Shown here in pieces: positions 45,750 through 54,421 of a stretch of 64,000 nucleotides of DNA. The position numbers and the translations under genes are program-made. The DNA comes from Polyangium mundeleinium (GTDB lineage Bacteria > Myxococcota_A > Polyangia > Polyangiales > Polyangiaceae), in assembly GCF_028369105.1 (NCBI RefSeq), contig NZ_JAQNDO010000001.1, forward strand, positions 11,006,501 through 11,070,500, written 5' to 3'. The notes below the pieces were generated by a model that saw nothing but the letters and a program-made list of their open reading frames with translations, did no database searches and was not told the DNA's origin. The stretch's first letter is position 1, and each line of letters opens with the position of its first letter.

Positions 45750-46104
45750 CGGGACCTCGAAGGCGGCCGACCGTCGGCCTAGAAAGGCTAGCCGGTCCCG
45801 ACGTCGACGTCGAGTGCCGTCTGTCCAACCGTGGTGGCTCGCGACGTGTCTCAACATGCTTCGCAAGCGGCCGTTCGCGCACGCGCGGGTAGCAGCTACC
45901 ATGCCACCCCTATCACAGTCCACCACACGGCCGCGAGCAAAGCACGAAGCCCGCGACGGACGGCGAAGAACGGCAGAAGCAGAAAGCTCTTGTAGCGCAG
46001 TTCACCCGAAAGCCGGCGCCAAACCCTCGGGTTTGTCCGCGGCGAGACGAAACGAGCCTCGCATGCTAGGTTCGTCGCGGCTCGCCCGGCCGAAGGTGTT
46101 TCCC
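45750..46104. other. 355-bp divergent intergenic region
   Basis: No gene is supported. It holds a palindrome GGTAGCAGCTACC (45888-45900), a sigma-54-like site on the minus strand, and TAGGTT at 46067-46072 with a GAAGG ribosome site before the DUF72 gene on the plus strand. Confidence 0.6.
45891..45906 (-). promoter_or_regulatory. Candidate sigma-54 promoter of the partner-switching cluster
   Basis: Minus strand TGGCATGGTAGCTGCT has GG-N10-GC spacing and matches the TGGCACG-N4-TTGCT consensus at all but two positions. It lies about 140 nt upstream of the first gene. It overlaps the palindrome GGTAGCAGCTACC. No enhancer-binding protein is nearby. Confidence 0.35.
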
Positions 46105-47049
46105 ATGAAGCAGCTCGTGTTGTTCTCGGGCAAGCCCGAGCCCGAGCTCCCCGAGATCGATGCAGACCGCGCGATCGCCGAGAAGCTCGCTCCTACCGTT
46201 CAGATGGGGACGTCGACGTGGACGTTCCCAGGCTGGAGAGGAATTTTCTACCCAAAGGATATCCCCGAGCGGGAAATCACGACGCACGGGCTCCGGCTCT
46301 ACACGCGAAACCCGCTGTTCCGCACCGTAGGGATCGATCGGAGCTACTACGCGCCGCTGCGCGCCGAGGAGCTCGCGCGGTACCGCGACGATCTGCCCGA
46401 CGGGTACGGCTGCGCGATGAAGGTGTGGAGCGGAATCGTGGCGCGGCGGGATCCCCACACGGGAGAGCGCTCCCCCTGGTTCCTCGATCCACGCGCGTTC
46501 GAAGAGCGCGTGCTCGTTCCGATCGAGAAGAGTTTTTCCCGGAACGTGGGCGTGTTCTTGCTCGTGCTCTCGCCGATCCGCGCCGAGGAGCGGATGGATG
46601 CCGGCGAGCTCGCCGAGCGGCTCGATCGGTTCTTCGAAGCAGCGCCGCGATCGTTTCGCTACGCCGTGGAGCTCCGAAACCCGGAGCTGCTTTCGAGGGC
46701 GTACCTCGACACGCTCGCGCGGCACGAGGTGACACACGTGCTCGGCCTGTGGGAGCGAATGCCCACGATCGGCCGGCAACTCGCGGTGCCGAAGATCCTG
46801 ACGGCGCCGCTCGTCGTGTGCCGGTTGTCCATACGCCCCGGCGAGAGGTACGAGGAGCGGCGGCGGATCTGCGCGCCCTTCGACAAGATCGTGGCGACGG
46901 ACGAGGCGTCCCGCGCCGACGTCGTGGAGGTCGCAGCGCGCTGCGCCCGCGAGGGCCGAAGCCTCATGGTGCTCGTGAACAACAAGGTGGAAGGGTCCGC
47001 GCCGCTGACCGTGCGCGCGCTCGCGCGGCGGATCGCTGCGGGTCGCTGA
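46105..47049 (+). CDS. DUF72 domain protein
   Basis: A 314-residue TIM-barrel protein of the DUF72 (YecE-like) family. VQMGTSTWTFPGWRGIFYPK, YTRNPLFRTVGIDRSYYAPL, YAVELRNPELLSRAYLDTLA and the C-terminal VLVNNKVEGSAPLTVRALAR are typical. The start ATG 46105 has GAAGG 9 nt upstream. The family is widely conserved with no settled function. It ends at a terminator shared with the convergent beta-barrel gene. Confidence 0.88.
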   Translation: MKQLVLFSGKPEPELPEIDADRAIAEKLAPTVQMGTSTWTFPGWRGIFYPKDIPEREITTHGLRLYTRNPLFRTVGIDRSYYAPLRAEELARYRDDLPDGYGCAMKVWSGIVARRDPHTGERSPWFLDPRAFEERVLVPIEKSFSRNVGVFLLVLSPIRAEERMDAGELAERLDRFFEAAPRSFRYAVELRNPELLSRAYLDTLARHEVTHVLGLWERMPTIGRQLAVPKILTAPLVVCRLSIRPGERYEERRRICAPFDKIVATDEASRADVVEVAARCAREGRSLMVLVNNKVEGSAPLTVRALARRIAAGR

Positions 47050-47071
47050 GACGTACGTCCCGACGGAAAGA

Positions 47072-47093
47072 GGCGGACCCGTGCAGGTCCGCC
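47072..47093. terminator. Bidirectional terminator hairpin
   Basis: Perfect arms GGCGGACC (47072-47079) and GGTCCGCC (47086-47093) surround CGTGCA. GAAAGA precedes and CCTCCTCTT follows, so it can serve both convergent genes. Confidence 0.7.
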
Positions 47094-47104
47094 CCTCCTC
47101 TTGA

Positions 47105-47719
47105 TCAGAAGCCGCCGCCGATCTGCGCGAGGAGCGACCAGGTGTCGGCGCCGGGCTCGTCGTTGACCGGCGTGATGCTCGAGCCCAGGTTGTCGAAGAA
47201 GGCCGGGCGGTAGTTGAAGCGCGCGCCGACCTTGATGCTCTCGGTGAGCATGCGATCCGCGCCCACGCCGACGGGGACGACGAGCGTGAAGCCGTCACCG
47301 TATCTGCCCGCGAAGCCGGCGTACCCGACGCCGCCGACGATGAACGGCTGGAGCGGGAGGCGGTTCGCCTCGGCGAGGTTGTAACGGAAGCCTGCGTCGA
47401 GCGACGTCATCACGAGCTGGGTGCGGGTATCGGCGCGGGTGTTGGCGCTTCCGAGGTAGTTGCCTTCGACCGCCCAGCGATCGTTGATCATGCCGGTGAC
47501 GCGCACGTTCCAGCCGGGGCCGAGGCTGCCGACGCCGCCCAGGAACCCGACGATGCCCGCGCCGCCTTCCACGGAGTACGCCGTCGGCCTCGGGATCTGG
47601 CGAATGGCGGGCTGATCGGCCGGCGGCAGGCCGCGCCGGGTGTCCTGCGCGTGGGCCAAGGTCGGCGCTCCCAGGGCGGCAAAAGCCACGAGGGCCGCCA
47701 CGATTCGTCCGGTGGTCAT
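47105..47719 (-). CDS. Outer-membrane beta-barrel protein
   Basis: A 204-residue exported protein with signal peptide LVAFAALGAPTLAHA. The mature part has about eight amphipathic strands with aromatic ends: YSVEGGAGIVGFLGGVG, WAVEGNYLGSANTRADTRTQ, SLDAGFRYNLAEANRLPLQP, FIVGGVGYAGFAGRYGDG. The last residue is Phe (AQIGGGF), as needed for BAM assembly. A very strong GAGGAGGAA ribosome site lies before the ATG at 47719. OmpA/OprF-like small barrel; ligand unknown. It diverges from the RiPP cassette. Confidence 0.82.
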   Translation of the reverse strand: MTTGRIVAALVAFAALGAPTLAHAQDTRRGLPPADQPAIRQIPRPTAYSVEGGAGIVGFLGGVGSLGPGWNVRVTGMINDRWAVEGNYLGSANTRADTRTQLVMTSLDAGFRYNLAEANRLPLQPFIVGGVGYAGFAGRYGDGFTLVVPVGVGADRMLTESIKVGARFNYRPAFFDNLGSSITPVNDEPGADTWSLLAQIGGGF

Positions 47720-48077
47720 TGCTTCCTCCTCAGCGAATGCTCGAGGTCCTTGCCGAGAACGAGTCTCGCCTTGCACGTGTCCCGGTGCATGCTGCGGGCC
47801 ATGGTGGCTGTGCAGGTCGGACCCTGCACGTCCAGACGGGCGGTCCGGACCCGAGTCGTGCCGCGAGAGCGGACAGCAGGCGCGCGAGGCGCGGCGTCAC
47901 GCGGCGAAGGTCAGGTCGCCGTGGGCTGTCAAGCCTTTGTTGTTGCCGCCCGAGGCGCTTCGGGCAGAGAGTAGAGGAGCGACGACGAAAGCCTCGGGGA
48001 GGGCGCGGATGCTGGGCGGCGGATCCGCGCGGGGGTGAAGGCCGTAGTTGGATCACCAAGGTATCGAGGAGCAGACG
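47720..48077. other. 358-bp divergent intergenic region
   Basis: No gene is supported. It contains a short inverted block (CGCCCGAGGCGCTTCGGGC, about 47949-47967) and the GAGGAG ribosome site of the precursor gene at 48067-48072. No clear promoter hexamers were identified. Confidence 0.5.
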
Positions 48078-48455
48078 ATGAACGCGAAGAGCATTTACGA
48101 GACCCTCGCGGCCCTCGGCGCGAGCGCGATGATTGCAGGTTGTGCCGGGACGCAGGAGCCCGTGAAGGCCGCCGAGGAGCCGCAGGCCGAGGCCCCCGCA
48201 AGCGCCGCGACGGACGAGAAGAAGGCCGAGTCGACGGCAGGGACGGAGGCGGCAGGCGCGACGAACGCGGCGGCCGCGCCCACGGAAGCCCCGGCGGCGG
48301 CGGCAGCTCCGGCGGCGCCCGCAGCGACGCCCGCGCCCGCAGCGGCGCCGGCTCCGGCGACGACGGCGAAGGCCGCTCCGAAGGCCGCTCCGAAAAAGGC
48401 CGCGGCGCCCAAGAAGGGCGCGGAGGCGGCCTGCGGCGAAGGATCCTGCGGCTAA
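48078..48455 (+). CDS. Bufferin/HvfA-type RiPP metallophore precursor
   Basis: A 125-residue exported precursor. The N-terminus MNAKSIYETLAALGASAMIA ends in IAGC (Cys 22), so it looks like a Sec or lipoprotein signal. About 85 residues of Ala/Pro/Lys low complexity follow. The C-terminus is EAACGEGSCG, with CGEGSCG as the likely core; the EGSCG motif is close to the EGKCG of HvfA. By family knowledge the core Cys would be oxidised by the MNIO enzyme to thiooxazole/oxazolone-type groups that bind copper. GAGGAG precedes the ATG at 48078; a further ATG at 48048 lacks one. Only two core cysteines is unusually few. Confidence 0.82.
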   Translation: MNAKSIYETLAALGASAMIAGCAGTQEPVKAAEEPQAEAPASAATDEKKAESTAGTEAAGATNAAAAPTEAPAAAAAPAAPAATPAPAAAPAPATTAKAAPKAAPKKAAAPKKGAEAACGEGSCG

Positions 48456-48458
48456 CGG

Positions 48459-49334
48459 GTGGCTTTCGGGTCGACGATCACGGGAGTCGGCCTCGGGCTC
48501 AGGTTCGACTTTCTCGACGACGTGCTCGCGCGGGTCGAGGCGGACGCGCCGCTCGGGCCCGCGCAGTTTTTCGAGGTCGCGCCGGAAAACTACATGCGCC
48601 GGGGCGGGTTCGTCCCGGCTGCGCTCGAACGGATCGCGGCGCGATGTCCGCTGCTCTCGCACGGGCTCTCGATGTCCCTCGGCGGGCTCGATCCCTTGGA
48701 TGACGCGTACATGCGCGAGCTCGCCGCCTTCACGCGGCGGTTCGGCGTGCCGTTCCACTCGGACCACCTGTGTTTTTCGGGGTTCGGGGGGCGCATGGCG
48801 CACGAGCTGTTGCCGCTGCCGCAGACGCGGGGCGCAGCGGCGTACGTGGCCGCGCGGGTGCGGGAGGCCGAGGATCGGCTCGGATTGCCGATGGTGGTGG
48901 AGAACATCACGCGGTACGTCGTGCCAGGCGCGCCGGAGATGGAGGAGGCGGCGTTCGTCGCAGAGGTGCTCGATCGTTCGGGGTCAAAACTTCTGCTCGA
49001 CGTGAACAACGTGTACGTGAACGCGATCAACGACGGCACGGATCCGCTCGCGTTTCTCGCGGAGATCCCGCTCGATCGGGTCGCCGCGATCCATGTGGCG
49101 GGGCACGAGAAGCGCGCCGGGACGGACCTCGTGATCGATACGCACGGCGCAGACGTGCTCGGCGAGGTGCTGTCGCTGCTCACGTGGACGATCGAGCGGA
49201 CAGGGCCCGTGCCCGTGGTGCTGGAGCGGGATCACGCGATCCCGCCGCTCGACGAGCTGCTGCGGGAGCTGTCGCGGGTCGAAGCGGCCTACCAGGCAGG
49301 GCTCGCGGCGCGGGAGGCGCGGGCGCGTGGCTGA
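48459..49334 (+). CDS. DUF692 multinuclear iron oxidase (MNIO) RiPP maturase
   Basis: A 291-residue TIM-barrel enzyme of the BufB/HvfB/MbnB family that modifies Cys in a precursor peptide using a multi-iron site and O2. The metal ligands are visible: [20 protein letters not shown] (His, Asp), [10 protein letters not shown] (Glu, Asn), [16 protein letters not shown] (Asp, Asn), [13 protein letters not shown] (His), DTHGADV and LERDHAIPP. It starts with GTG at 48459, 3 bp after the precursor stop, and overlaps the partner gene by 8 nt. The arrangement A-B-C is diagnostic. Confidence 0.92.
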   Translation: MAFGSTITGVGLGLRFDFLDDVLARVEADAPLGPAQFFEVAPENYMRRGGFVPAALERIAARCPLLSHGLSMSLGGLDPLDDAYMRELAAFTRRFGVPFHSDHLCFSGFGGRMAHELLPLPQTRGAAAYVAARVREAEDRLGLPMVVENITRYVVPGAPEMEEAAFVAEVLDRSGSKLLLDVNNVYVNAINDGTDPLAFLAEIPLDRVAAIHVAGHEKRAGTDLVIDTHGADVLGEVLSLLTWTIERTGPVPVVLERDHAIPPLDELLRELSRVEAAYQAGLAAREARARG

Positions 49335-50124
49335 AGAAGAGGAGGGGCGGGCCGCGATCGCCGAGGTCGCGGCGACGTTCGCGGCGGTCGTGCAAGGGCC
49401 GCCGGCGGAGACGCGGCTCGGGGTGTACAGGTCGCTCGTTCGCCGCGGAATCGTGGGGGCCGTACGGGCGCAGATGCCTCGCACGGCGGCTGCGCTCGGG
49501 GCGCAGTTCGAGGCGACGCTGGACCTTTGGCTCGACGAGGCGCTGCCGCGCTCGCCGTACCTGCGTGACGCCGCGGCCGAGTTCGTCGGTTGGGCTGCAG
49601 CGCGATGGGCCGCGGATCCGACCGTTCCGCCGTGGATTGCCGATCTAGCGCGTCACGAGGTCGCGCGATTCGAGGTCGCAGCGGCGGCTGTGGCGGGCGA
49701 GCCGAGCGGCCTTCCGCTCGCGCTCGATCGGGCGGTCGTGTTCGGCGGCGCGGCCCGGGTCGTTCGGACCACGTGGGCCGTGCACCGCTTGCCGGAGGAA
49801 ACGTCGGGCGAGCCGCAAGAACAGCCCACGGCCTTGCTCCTGTACCGGGACGGGGCGCACGAGGTCCGATGCCTCGTGCTCTCGCCGCTCGCGGCCGCGA
49901 TCCTCATGCGGCTCCTCGAAGGCGCGCGGCTCGGGGAGGCGGTGACGGCGGCGTGTACGGCGCTCGGGGAGCCGCTCGACGAGGCGGTGTTGCGAGGCAC
50001 GTCCGAGGTGCTCGCGGACCTCGGGGAGCGCGGGGTGGTCCTCGGCGCGGTCGAGCAAGGAAATCACGATCCCGGCACGCACGCGGCGGGCGAGCGCGGT
50101 ATAGTCGCCCGCGAACGAACATGA
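49327..50124 (+). CDS. DUF2063 RiPP maturation partner protein
   Basis: A 265-residue protein starting at GTG 49327. The N-terminal DUF2063 domain has [20 protein letters not shown] and [18 protein letters not shown]. The C-terminal part (about 150-250) contains strands plus a small helical unit, [20 protein letters not shown] then [20 protein letters not shown], like a PqqD/RRE-type peptide-recognition fold. In BufC/HvfC it holds the precursor leader and forms a complex with the MNIO enzyme. It is last in the three-gene cassette; the kinase gene follows after 22 bp. Confidence 0.88.
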   Translation: MAEEEEGRAAIAEVAATFAAVVQGPPAETRLGVYRSLVRRGIVGAVRAQMPRTAAALGAQFEATLDLWLDEALPRSPYLRDAAAEFVGWAAARWAADPTVPPWIADLARHEVARFEVAAAAVAGEPSGLPLALDRAVVFGGAARVVRTTWAVHRLPEETSGEPQEQPTALLLYRDGAHEVRCLVLSPLAAAILMRLLEGARLGEAVTAACTALGEPLDEAVLRGTSEVLADLGERGVVLGAVEQGNHDPGTHAAGERGIVARERT

Positions 50125-50146
50125 GCCGACACCTCCGCGTTTTCCC

Positions 50147-52372
50147 ATGACGACGAGCCCGCAACAGGACCCGCTCGGCATCACCGGGACGATTCTCGCC
50201 GAGAAATACCGGATCGACGCGCTCATCGGCGAGGGTGGCTTCAGCGTCGTCTACCGCGCCGAGCACCTCATCTGGCAGCAGCCGGTCGCGATCAAGTGCT
50301 TCCGCATCCTCGCGCAAGCGCCCGAGAACAAACGCGACGAGCTGCTCGACGGGTTCATCCAGGAAGGCCGGCTGCTCGCGAGCCTATCGAGCCGCTCGGC
50401 GGCGATCGTGCAGGCGCGCGACATCGGCAAGTTCACGACCGCGGACGGGATGTGGATCCCGTACATGGTGCTCGAGTGGCTCGAAGGAAAGACGCTCGAT
50501 CACGTGCTCTTCGTGGAGCGCGTGAGCGGCGCGAAGCCGCGCGAGATCCACGAGGCGCTCGCGCTGCTCGAACCCGTCGCCGTGGCGCTCGAGATCGCGC
50601 ACGCGAAGAACATCGCGCACCGCGACATCAAGCCCGCAAATATCTTCGTCATCGGCGATCCGCGCGGGCCCTCGCCGTTCACGAAGATCCTCGACTTCGG
50701 CATCGCGAAGGTGATGGCCGATCACGCGGCGGCGACGGCGGAGCTCGCGCAGACGGGCAAGGAGATCACCGCGTTCACGCCGAACTACGGGGCGCCCGAG
50801 CAGTTCAGCCGATCGTACGGCGCGACGGGTCCGTGGACCGACGTGTTCGCGATGGCGCTCATCATGGTCGAGGTGTTGCGCGGCGGGATCCCGGCGTTCG
50901 AAGGCGAGGATTTCATCCAGTTCGCCCTCGCGAGCCGTGATCCGATGCGCCGGCCGACGCCACGCACGCTCGGCGTGCAAGTCTCGCCCGAGGTCGAGGC
51001 CGTGTTCGAGAAGGCGCTCGCGGTCGCGCCGACGGACAGGTACCCGTCGATGGGTCGCTTCTGGGCCGCGCTGCACGAGGCCGTGTTCCCGGACATCGCG
51101 TGGAACCCGGGCACGACGAGCGGCGTGTCGTCGTCGATCACGTCGTCGCCCGGCGGACGAGCGGCGTCACGCGCGAGCATGCCAGGAGCGCTGCAGGAGA
51201 CGCTCCCGCGCCCGAACGGCGGCACCGCGGTGATGCAAGGATCGCCCGCGCTGACAGGATCGCAGGGCGCGCAGCAACGCACGACGCAGGACCCGCCGGG
51301 ATCGCTGGCGACGCCGCCCGCCGCGCCGAGTGCGCCGACGGGCAACACGCCGGCCGCGGATCAGGGCAAGGGGCTCATGGCGTTCGCGGCGTTCGCGGCG
51401 ATCGCGCTGCTCGGCGGCAGCTTCGCCGCGTACAAGATGTTCACGAAGCCCTCGGGCGGAACGCCGACGGTGGCCTCGTCCGCGCCGGTGGCAAGCGTGG
51501 CGCCGAACGCGAGCTCGTCAGCAGCGATCGCTGCGGCCGCGCGGCCGACGGAGTGCCCGGCGGGGATGGTGCTCGTGCCGGGCGGCAAGTTCTTCATGGG
51601 CTCGGACGAAGCGTCGTTCAAGCTTTGGCAACCGGCGCACAAGGTCATTCTCGACACGTTCTGCGTCGACCTGCACGAGGTGACGGCGGCCGAGTACAAG
51701 GAGTGCTCGGATCAGGGCGAATGCAAGCGCCCGGAGGTCGCGCCGAACTGGCCGAAGACGGCCGGGAGCACGGACGAGGAGCACGAGAAGAAGCGCGAGG
51801 CGTACTCGGAGTTCTGCACGTTCGGCAAGGCGGGCCGCGAGAACCATCCGGCCAACTGCGTGAGCTGGCACCAGGCCGACGGGTACTGCAAGTTCCGCAA
51901 GAAGCGCCTGCCGACGGAGGCGGAGTGGGAGTACGCGGCGCGCGGCTCCGACGGGCGCAAGTTCCCCTGGGGCGCGGACGAGGCCGCGGCAGGGCACATG
52001 AACGCGGGCGGCAAGGAGTGGGCGGCGTGGGAGAAGGCGCAAGGCCTCAAGCTCACGGGCACGCTCTACGACATTGACGACGGCTACCCGGGCACGGCGC
52101 CCGTCGGCAGCTTCCCGAAGGGCAAGACGCGCTTCGGCGCCGACGACTTCGTGGGCAACGTGTGGGAGTGGACCGCGGACTGGTACGAGACCTACAAGGC
52201 CGACGAAGAGCAGATCAACCCGAAGGGCGCGCCCGCGGGTGACAGGAAGGCGATCCGCGGCGGCGGCTTCAACGGCGGCGTGCAGCAGTGGCTCAATCCT
52301 GCGTTCCGGTTCCACCAGGTGCCGGACGCGACGACGCCGGTGATCGGGTTCCGCTGCGTGATGAACCTTTGA
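50147..52372 (+). CDS. Ser/Thr kinase fused to a formylglycine-enzyme-like (SUMF1) domain
   Basis: A 741-residue membrane kinase. IGEGGFSVVYRAEHLIWQQP is near residue 27, IAHRDIKPANIFVIGD near 158 and ILDFGIAKVMAD near 182. A Pro/Ser/Thr linker (320-400) leads to a TM helix (about 408-427). The extracytoplasmic SUMF1-like domain (465-741) has MVLVPGGKFFMGSDEASF, RLPTEAEWEYAARGSDGRKF, DDFVGNVWEWTADWYE and IRGGGFNGGVQQWLNPAFR. The paired Cys of true formylglycine-generating enzymes are missing, so it is probably a binding rather than catalytic module. Its last 80 bp overlap the opposing PAP2 gene. Confidence 0.9.
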   Translation: MTTSPQQDPLGITGTILAEKYRIDALIGEGGFSVVYRAEHLIWQQPVAIKCFRILAQAPENKRDELLDGFIQEGRLLASLSSRSAAIVQARDIGKFTTADGMWIPYMVLEWLEGKTLDHVLFVERVSGAKPREIHEALALLEPVAVALEIAHAKNIAHRDIKPANIFVIGDPRGPSPFTKILDFGIAKVMADHAAATAELAQTGKEITAFTPNYGAPEQFSRSYGATGPWTDVFAMALIMVEVLRGGIPAFEGEDFIQFALASRDPMRRPTPRTLGVQVSPEVEAVFEKALAVAPTDRYPSMGRFWAALHEAVFPDIAWNPGTTSGVSSSITSSPGGRAASRASMPGALQETLPRPNGGTAVMQGSPALTGSQGAQQRTTQDPPGSLATPPAAPSAPTGNTPAADQGKGLMAFAAFAAIALLGGSFAAYKMFTKPSGGTPTVASSAPVASVAPNASSSAAIAAAARPTECPAGMVLVPGGKFFMGSDEASFKLWQPAHKVILDTFCVDLHEVTAAEYKECSDQGECKRPEVAPNWPKTAGSTDEEHEKKREAYSEFCTFGKAGRENHPANCVSWHQADGYCKFRKKRLPTEAEWEYAARGSDGRKFPWGADEAAAGHMNAGGKEWAAWEKAQGLKLTGTLYDIDDGYPGTAPVGSFPKGKTRFGADDFVGNVWEWTADWYETYKADEEQINPKGAPAGDRKAIRGGGFNGGVQQWLNPAFRFHQVPDATTPVIGFRCVMNL

Positions 52373-52892
52373 GGTCCAAGCGCCCGCGGAGCCGCGCCGC
52401 GACGAGCCCGATCGACGTGCCGACGAGCGCGCCCACGAGGATGTCGCTCGGGTAGTGCACGGCGAGGAAGCAACGCGACCAGGCGACGAGTGCGGCGAAG
52501 ACGAACGCAGGAACGGCGAACACCGGGCGCACGGAGGCGACGAACGCGGCGAACGCGAACGAGCCTGCGGCGTGTCCGCTCGGGAAGGAGTGTCCGCCGG
52601 GCGAGGCGATGAAGACGGCTTCGCAGGCGTCGAGCGCGTCGCAGGGGCGGACGCGGCCGACGAGGGCCTTCACGGTGGAGACGAGGGCGCTCGTTGCGAC
52701 GAGCGCGGCGACGAGGCGCACGGTCGTGGCGCGGGTCGCGTCGCGCGCGAGGAAGGGGATGAAAGCGAGCATGCCCCAGCCGCCGCCGAGGAAGGTGACG
52801 GCGACAAAGAGAGGCGTGGCCCAGGCGGGCGAGCCGCGGGCGGCGCGGAGGAGGGCCTCGTCGGCCACCAAGATCCCATCGAGGAGGCTCAA
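52293..52892 (-). CDS. PAP2-family membrane phosphatase
   Basis: A 199-residue integral membrane phosphatase of lipid or polyprenyl phosphates. VKALVGRVRPCDALD (KX6RP), SFPSGHAAGSFAFAAF (PSGH) and AWSRCFLAVHYPSDILVGAL (SRX5HX3D) are the three PAP2 motifs. About five hydrophobic segments are present. It starts at TTG 52892; a TATCCT hexamer 8 nt upstream supports this as a leaderless start. GTG at 52868 is an alternative. The last 25 codons are antisense to the kinase gene's end, so the C-terminal tail is Ser/Pro/Thr-rich. Confidence 0.85.
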   Translation of the reverse strand: MSLLDGILVADEALLRAARGSPAWATPLFVAVTFLGGGWGMLAFIPFLARDATRATTVRLVAALVATSALVSTVKALVGRVRPCDALDACEAVFIASPGGHSFPSGHAAGSFAFAAFVASVRPVFAVPAFVFAALVAWSRCFLAVHYPSDILVGALVGTSIGLVAARLRGRLDLKGSSRSGTRSPASSRPAPGGTGTQD

Positions 52893-52900
52893 GCGCGGAG

Positions 52901-52934
52901 AGGATATTCTCTGGCGCCGGCTCCCTGCTAGGTT
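52901..52934. promoter_or_regulatory. Two divergent -10-like hexamers, both 8 nt from a start codon
   Basis: TATCCT on the minus strand (plus AGGATA, 52901-52906) lies 8 nt before TTG 52892. TAGGTT on the plus strand (52929-52934) lies 8 nt before GTG 52943. The two back-to-back hexamers imply divergent leaderless transcripts. Neither has a good -35. Confidence 0.45.
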
Positions 52935-52942
52935 GTCTGGCC

Positions 52943-54421
52943 GTGCCGGTCCCCGACCATCTCCTCGGCGATACGTCGGTGACGGGGCCGCTCGGCTCCC
53001 TCGCCTTGTCCCAGGTGCGCCCTGGGAGCACCGTACTCGCGCTGCGGGCGGTGAAGTGGCACGAGGGGCTCGGGCGGCTCGGCGTCGTCTTGCCGTTCGC
53101 GCTCGTGCACGACGTGGGGCTGCTCTTCGCGACGTCGCGTGATCACGTGGAGATCGGCCCGCGCTGCGAGCCCGCGTCGATCGCGCGCGGGATGCCGGAT
53201 CTCCAGCGGCTGCTCGACGGCTACCGGCGCGTGCTCGAAGAGCTCGGGCAGAGCGAGGCGGCGCGGCGCGCGCCGGAGCTCAAGATGAGCGACGATCTCG
53301 TCATCGTACTGCTCTCGCGGCTGCTCGGCGCGGTCGCGTCGCGCGTGAACGTGCCGCCGGCGTACCGCGCGGCAGTGCCGATGGACGCGTCGCTCTTCGA
53401 GCGGATCGACACGCAGCTCCCGCAGCTCTTCTCCACGGCGCGACGTGGCTTCGAGGCGTCGGCGATCTCGGCGCTGGAGGTCTCGCGGCTCTTCGTGCTG
53501 ACGATGACGGACGCGCTCGACCTCGACACGCTCCGGCTCTTCGGCATGCTCGGCGCGGAGGGCGCGGGCGGCGCGCTGACGCAGGTCGATCTGCTCGCGG
53601 CGCTCGAGTCGCCGGAGGCGAACGACATCGTGAACTTCTCGCTGGAGATCCTGCCGAGCGTGCTGGAGACGAAGACACGGCCGGCGGCGGGGACGACGGC
53701 AGCGCACGGGTACTCGGGGATCGGGACGCGTGGATCGATCGACGGGCTCGTGCTCACGGAGCTCGCCTGGGACGACCTCGAGCTCGCGCGGAGGTTGCTC
53801 GACAACGAGGTGCTTTACTACGCGCGCGAGCAGAGCCGCGACGAGCAGAAGCGGGTGCATTACCTGCTCGTCGACGCATCGGCATCGATGCGCGGCGACC
53901 GGCAGACGTTCGCGCGCGGGATGGCGATCGCCACGGCGAAGAAGCTCTTGCTCGAAGGCGAGGACGTGGCGTTCCGCTTCTTCGACGCGCGGCTCTACGA
54001 GATCCACCGGGCGCACGGGGACAAGCTGCCGACGGCGCACGTGCTCTCGTTCAAGGGCGAGCGCGGTCGAAACCCGGCGCGCGTGTTCGCCGAGCTCTCG
54101 ACGGAGCTCGATCTGCACCGGCACCGCGATCCACGCTCGCCCGTCGTGCACCTCTTCACGCACGCGGCGCTCTACATTCCACGCGAGATGGTGCAGGCGG
54201 TGCGGCGCTCGGCGCACATCGCGGCCGTGTTCATCCTGCCCTCGGGCGGCAAGCTCGACCTCGACTACCTCGACCTGCTCGACGCGCACTGGGTCGTCGA
54301 CCACGCGACCTTGTCGAGCGGCTCGGCGCGCGCCAACGCGGCGCGGTCGATCCTCGATCAGACGACGGCGTCCTCCGGGGAAGAGGCGGGCAAGGGCGCG
54401 GCGAAAGGGGCGGAAGCGTGA
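52943..54421 (+). CDS. von Willebrand factor A (vWA) domain protein
   Basis: A 492-residue soluble protein starting at GTG 52943. The vWA domain (about 305-450) has HYLLVDASASMRGDRQTFAR, whose DASASM is a MIDAS DXSXS motif, followed by VVHLFTHAALYIPREMVQAV. The N-terminal 300 residues are alpha-helical and unrecognised, with SDDLVIVLLSRLLGAVASRV. No signal peptide. It overlaps the next gene by 4 nt (GTGA), so the two are made together. vWA proteins often work with AAA ATPases, but no MoxR is nearby. Confidence 0.85.
   Translation: MPVPDHLLGDTSVTGPLGSLALSQVRPGSTVLALRAVKWHEGLGRLGVVLPFALVHDVGLLFATSRDHVEIGPRCEPASIARGMPDLQRLLDGYRRVLEELGQSEAARRAPELKMSDDLVIVLLSRLLGAVASRVNVPPAYRAAVPMDASLFERIDTQLPQLFSTARRGFEASAISALEVSRLFVLTMTDALDLDTLRLFGMLGAEGAGGALTQVDLLAALESPEANDIVNFSLEILPSVLETKTRPAAGTTAAHGYSGIGTRGSIDGLVLTELAWDDLELARRLLDNEVLYYAREQSRDEQKRVHYLLVDASASMRGDRQTFARGMAIATAKKLLLEGEDVAFRFFDARLYEIHRAHGDKLPTAHVLSFKGERGRNPARVFAELSTELDLHRHRDPRSPVVHLFTHAALYIPREMVQAVRRSAHIAAVFILPSGGKLDLDYLDLLDAHWVVDHATLSSGSARANAARSILDQTTASSGEEAGKGAAKGAEA

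Noticed and set aside
45750-45926. Longer N-terminus for the first gene of the partner-switching cluster
   Set aside because: Arg-rich low complexity, no ribosome site; ATG 45749 has GAGGT at good distance.
46067-46072. Strong promoter for the DUF72 gene
   Set aside because: TAGGTT is present, but the -35 position (GAGACG) is poor; kept only as a note in the intergenic entry.
50147-52372. Active formylglycine-generating enzyme
   Set aside because: The catalytic Cys pair is absent and no sulfatase is nearby.
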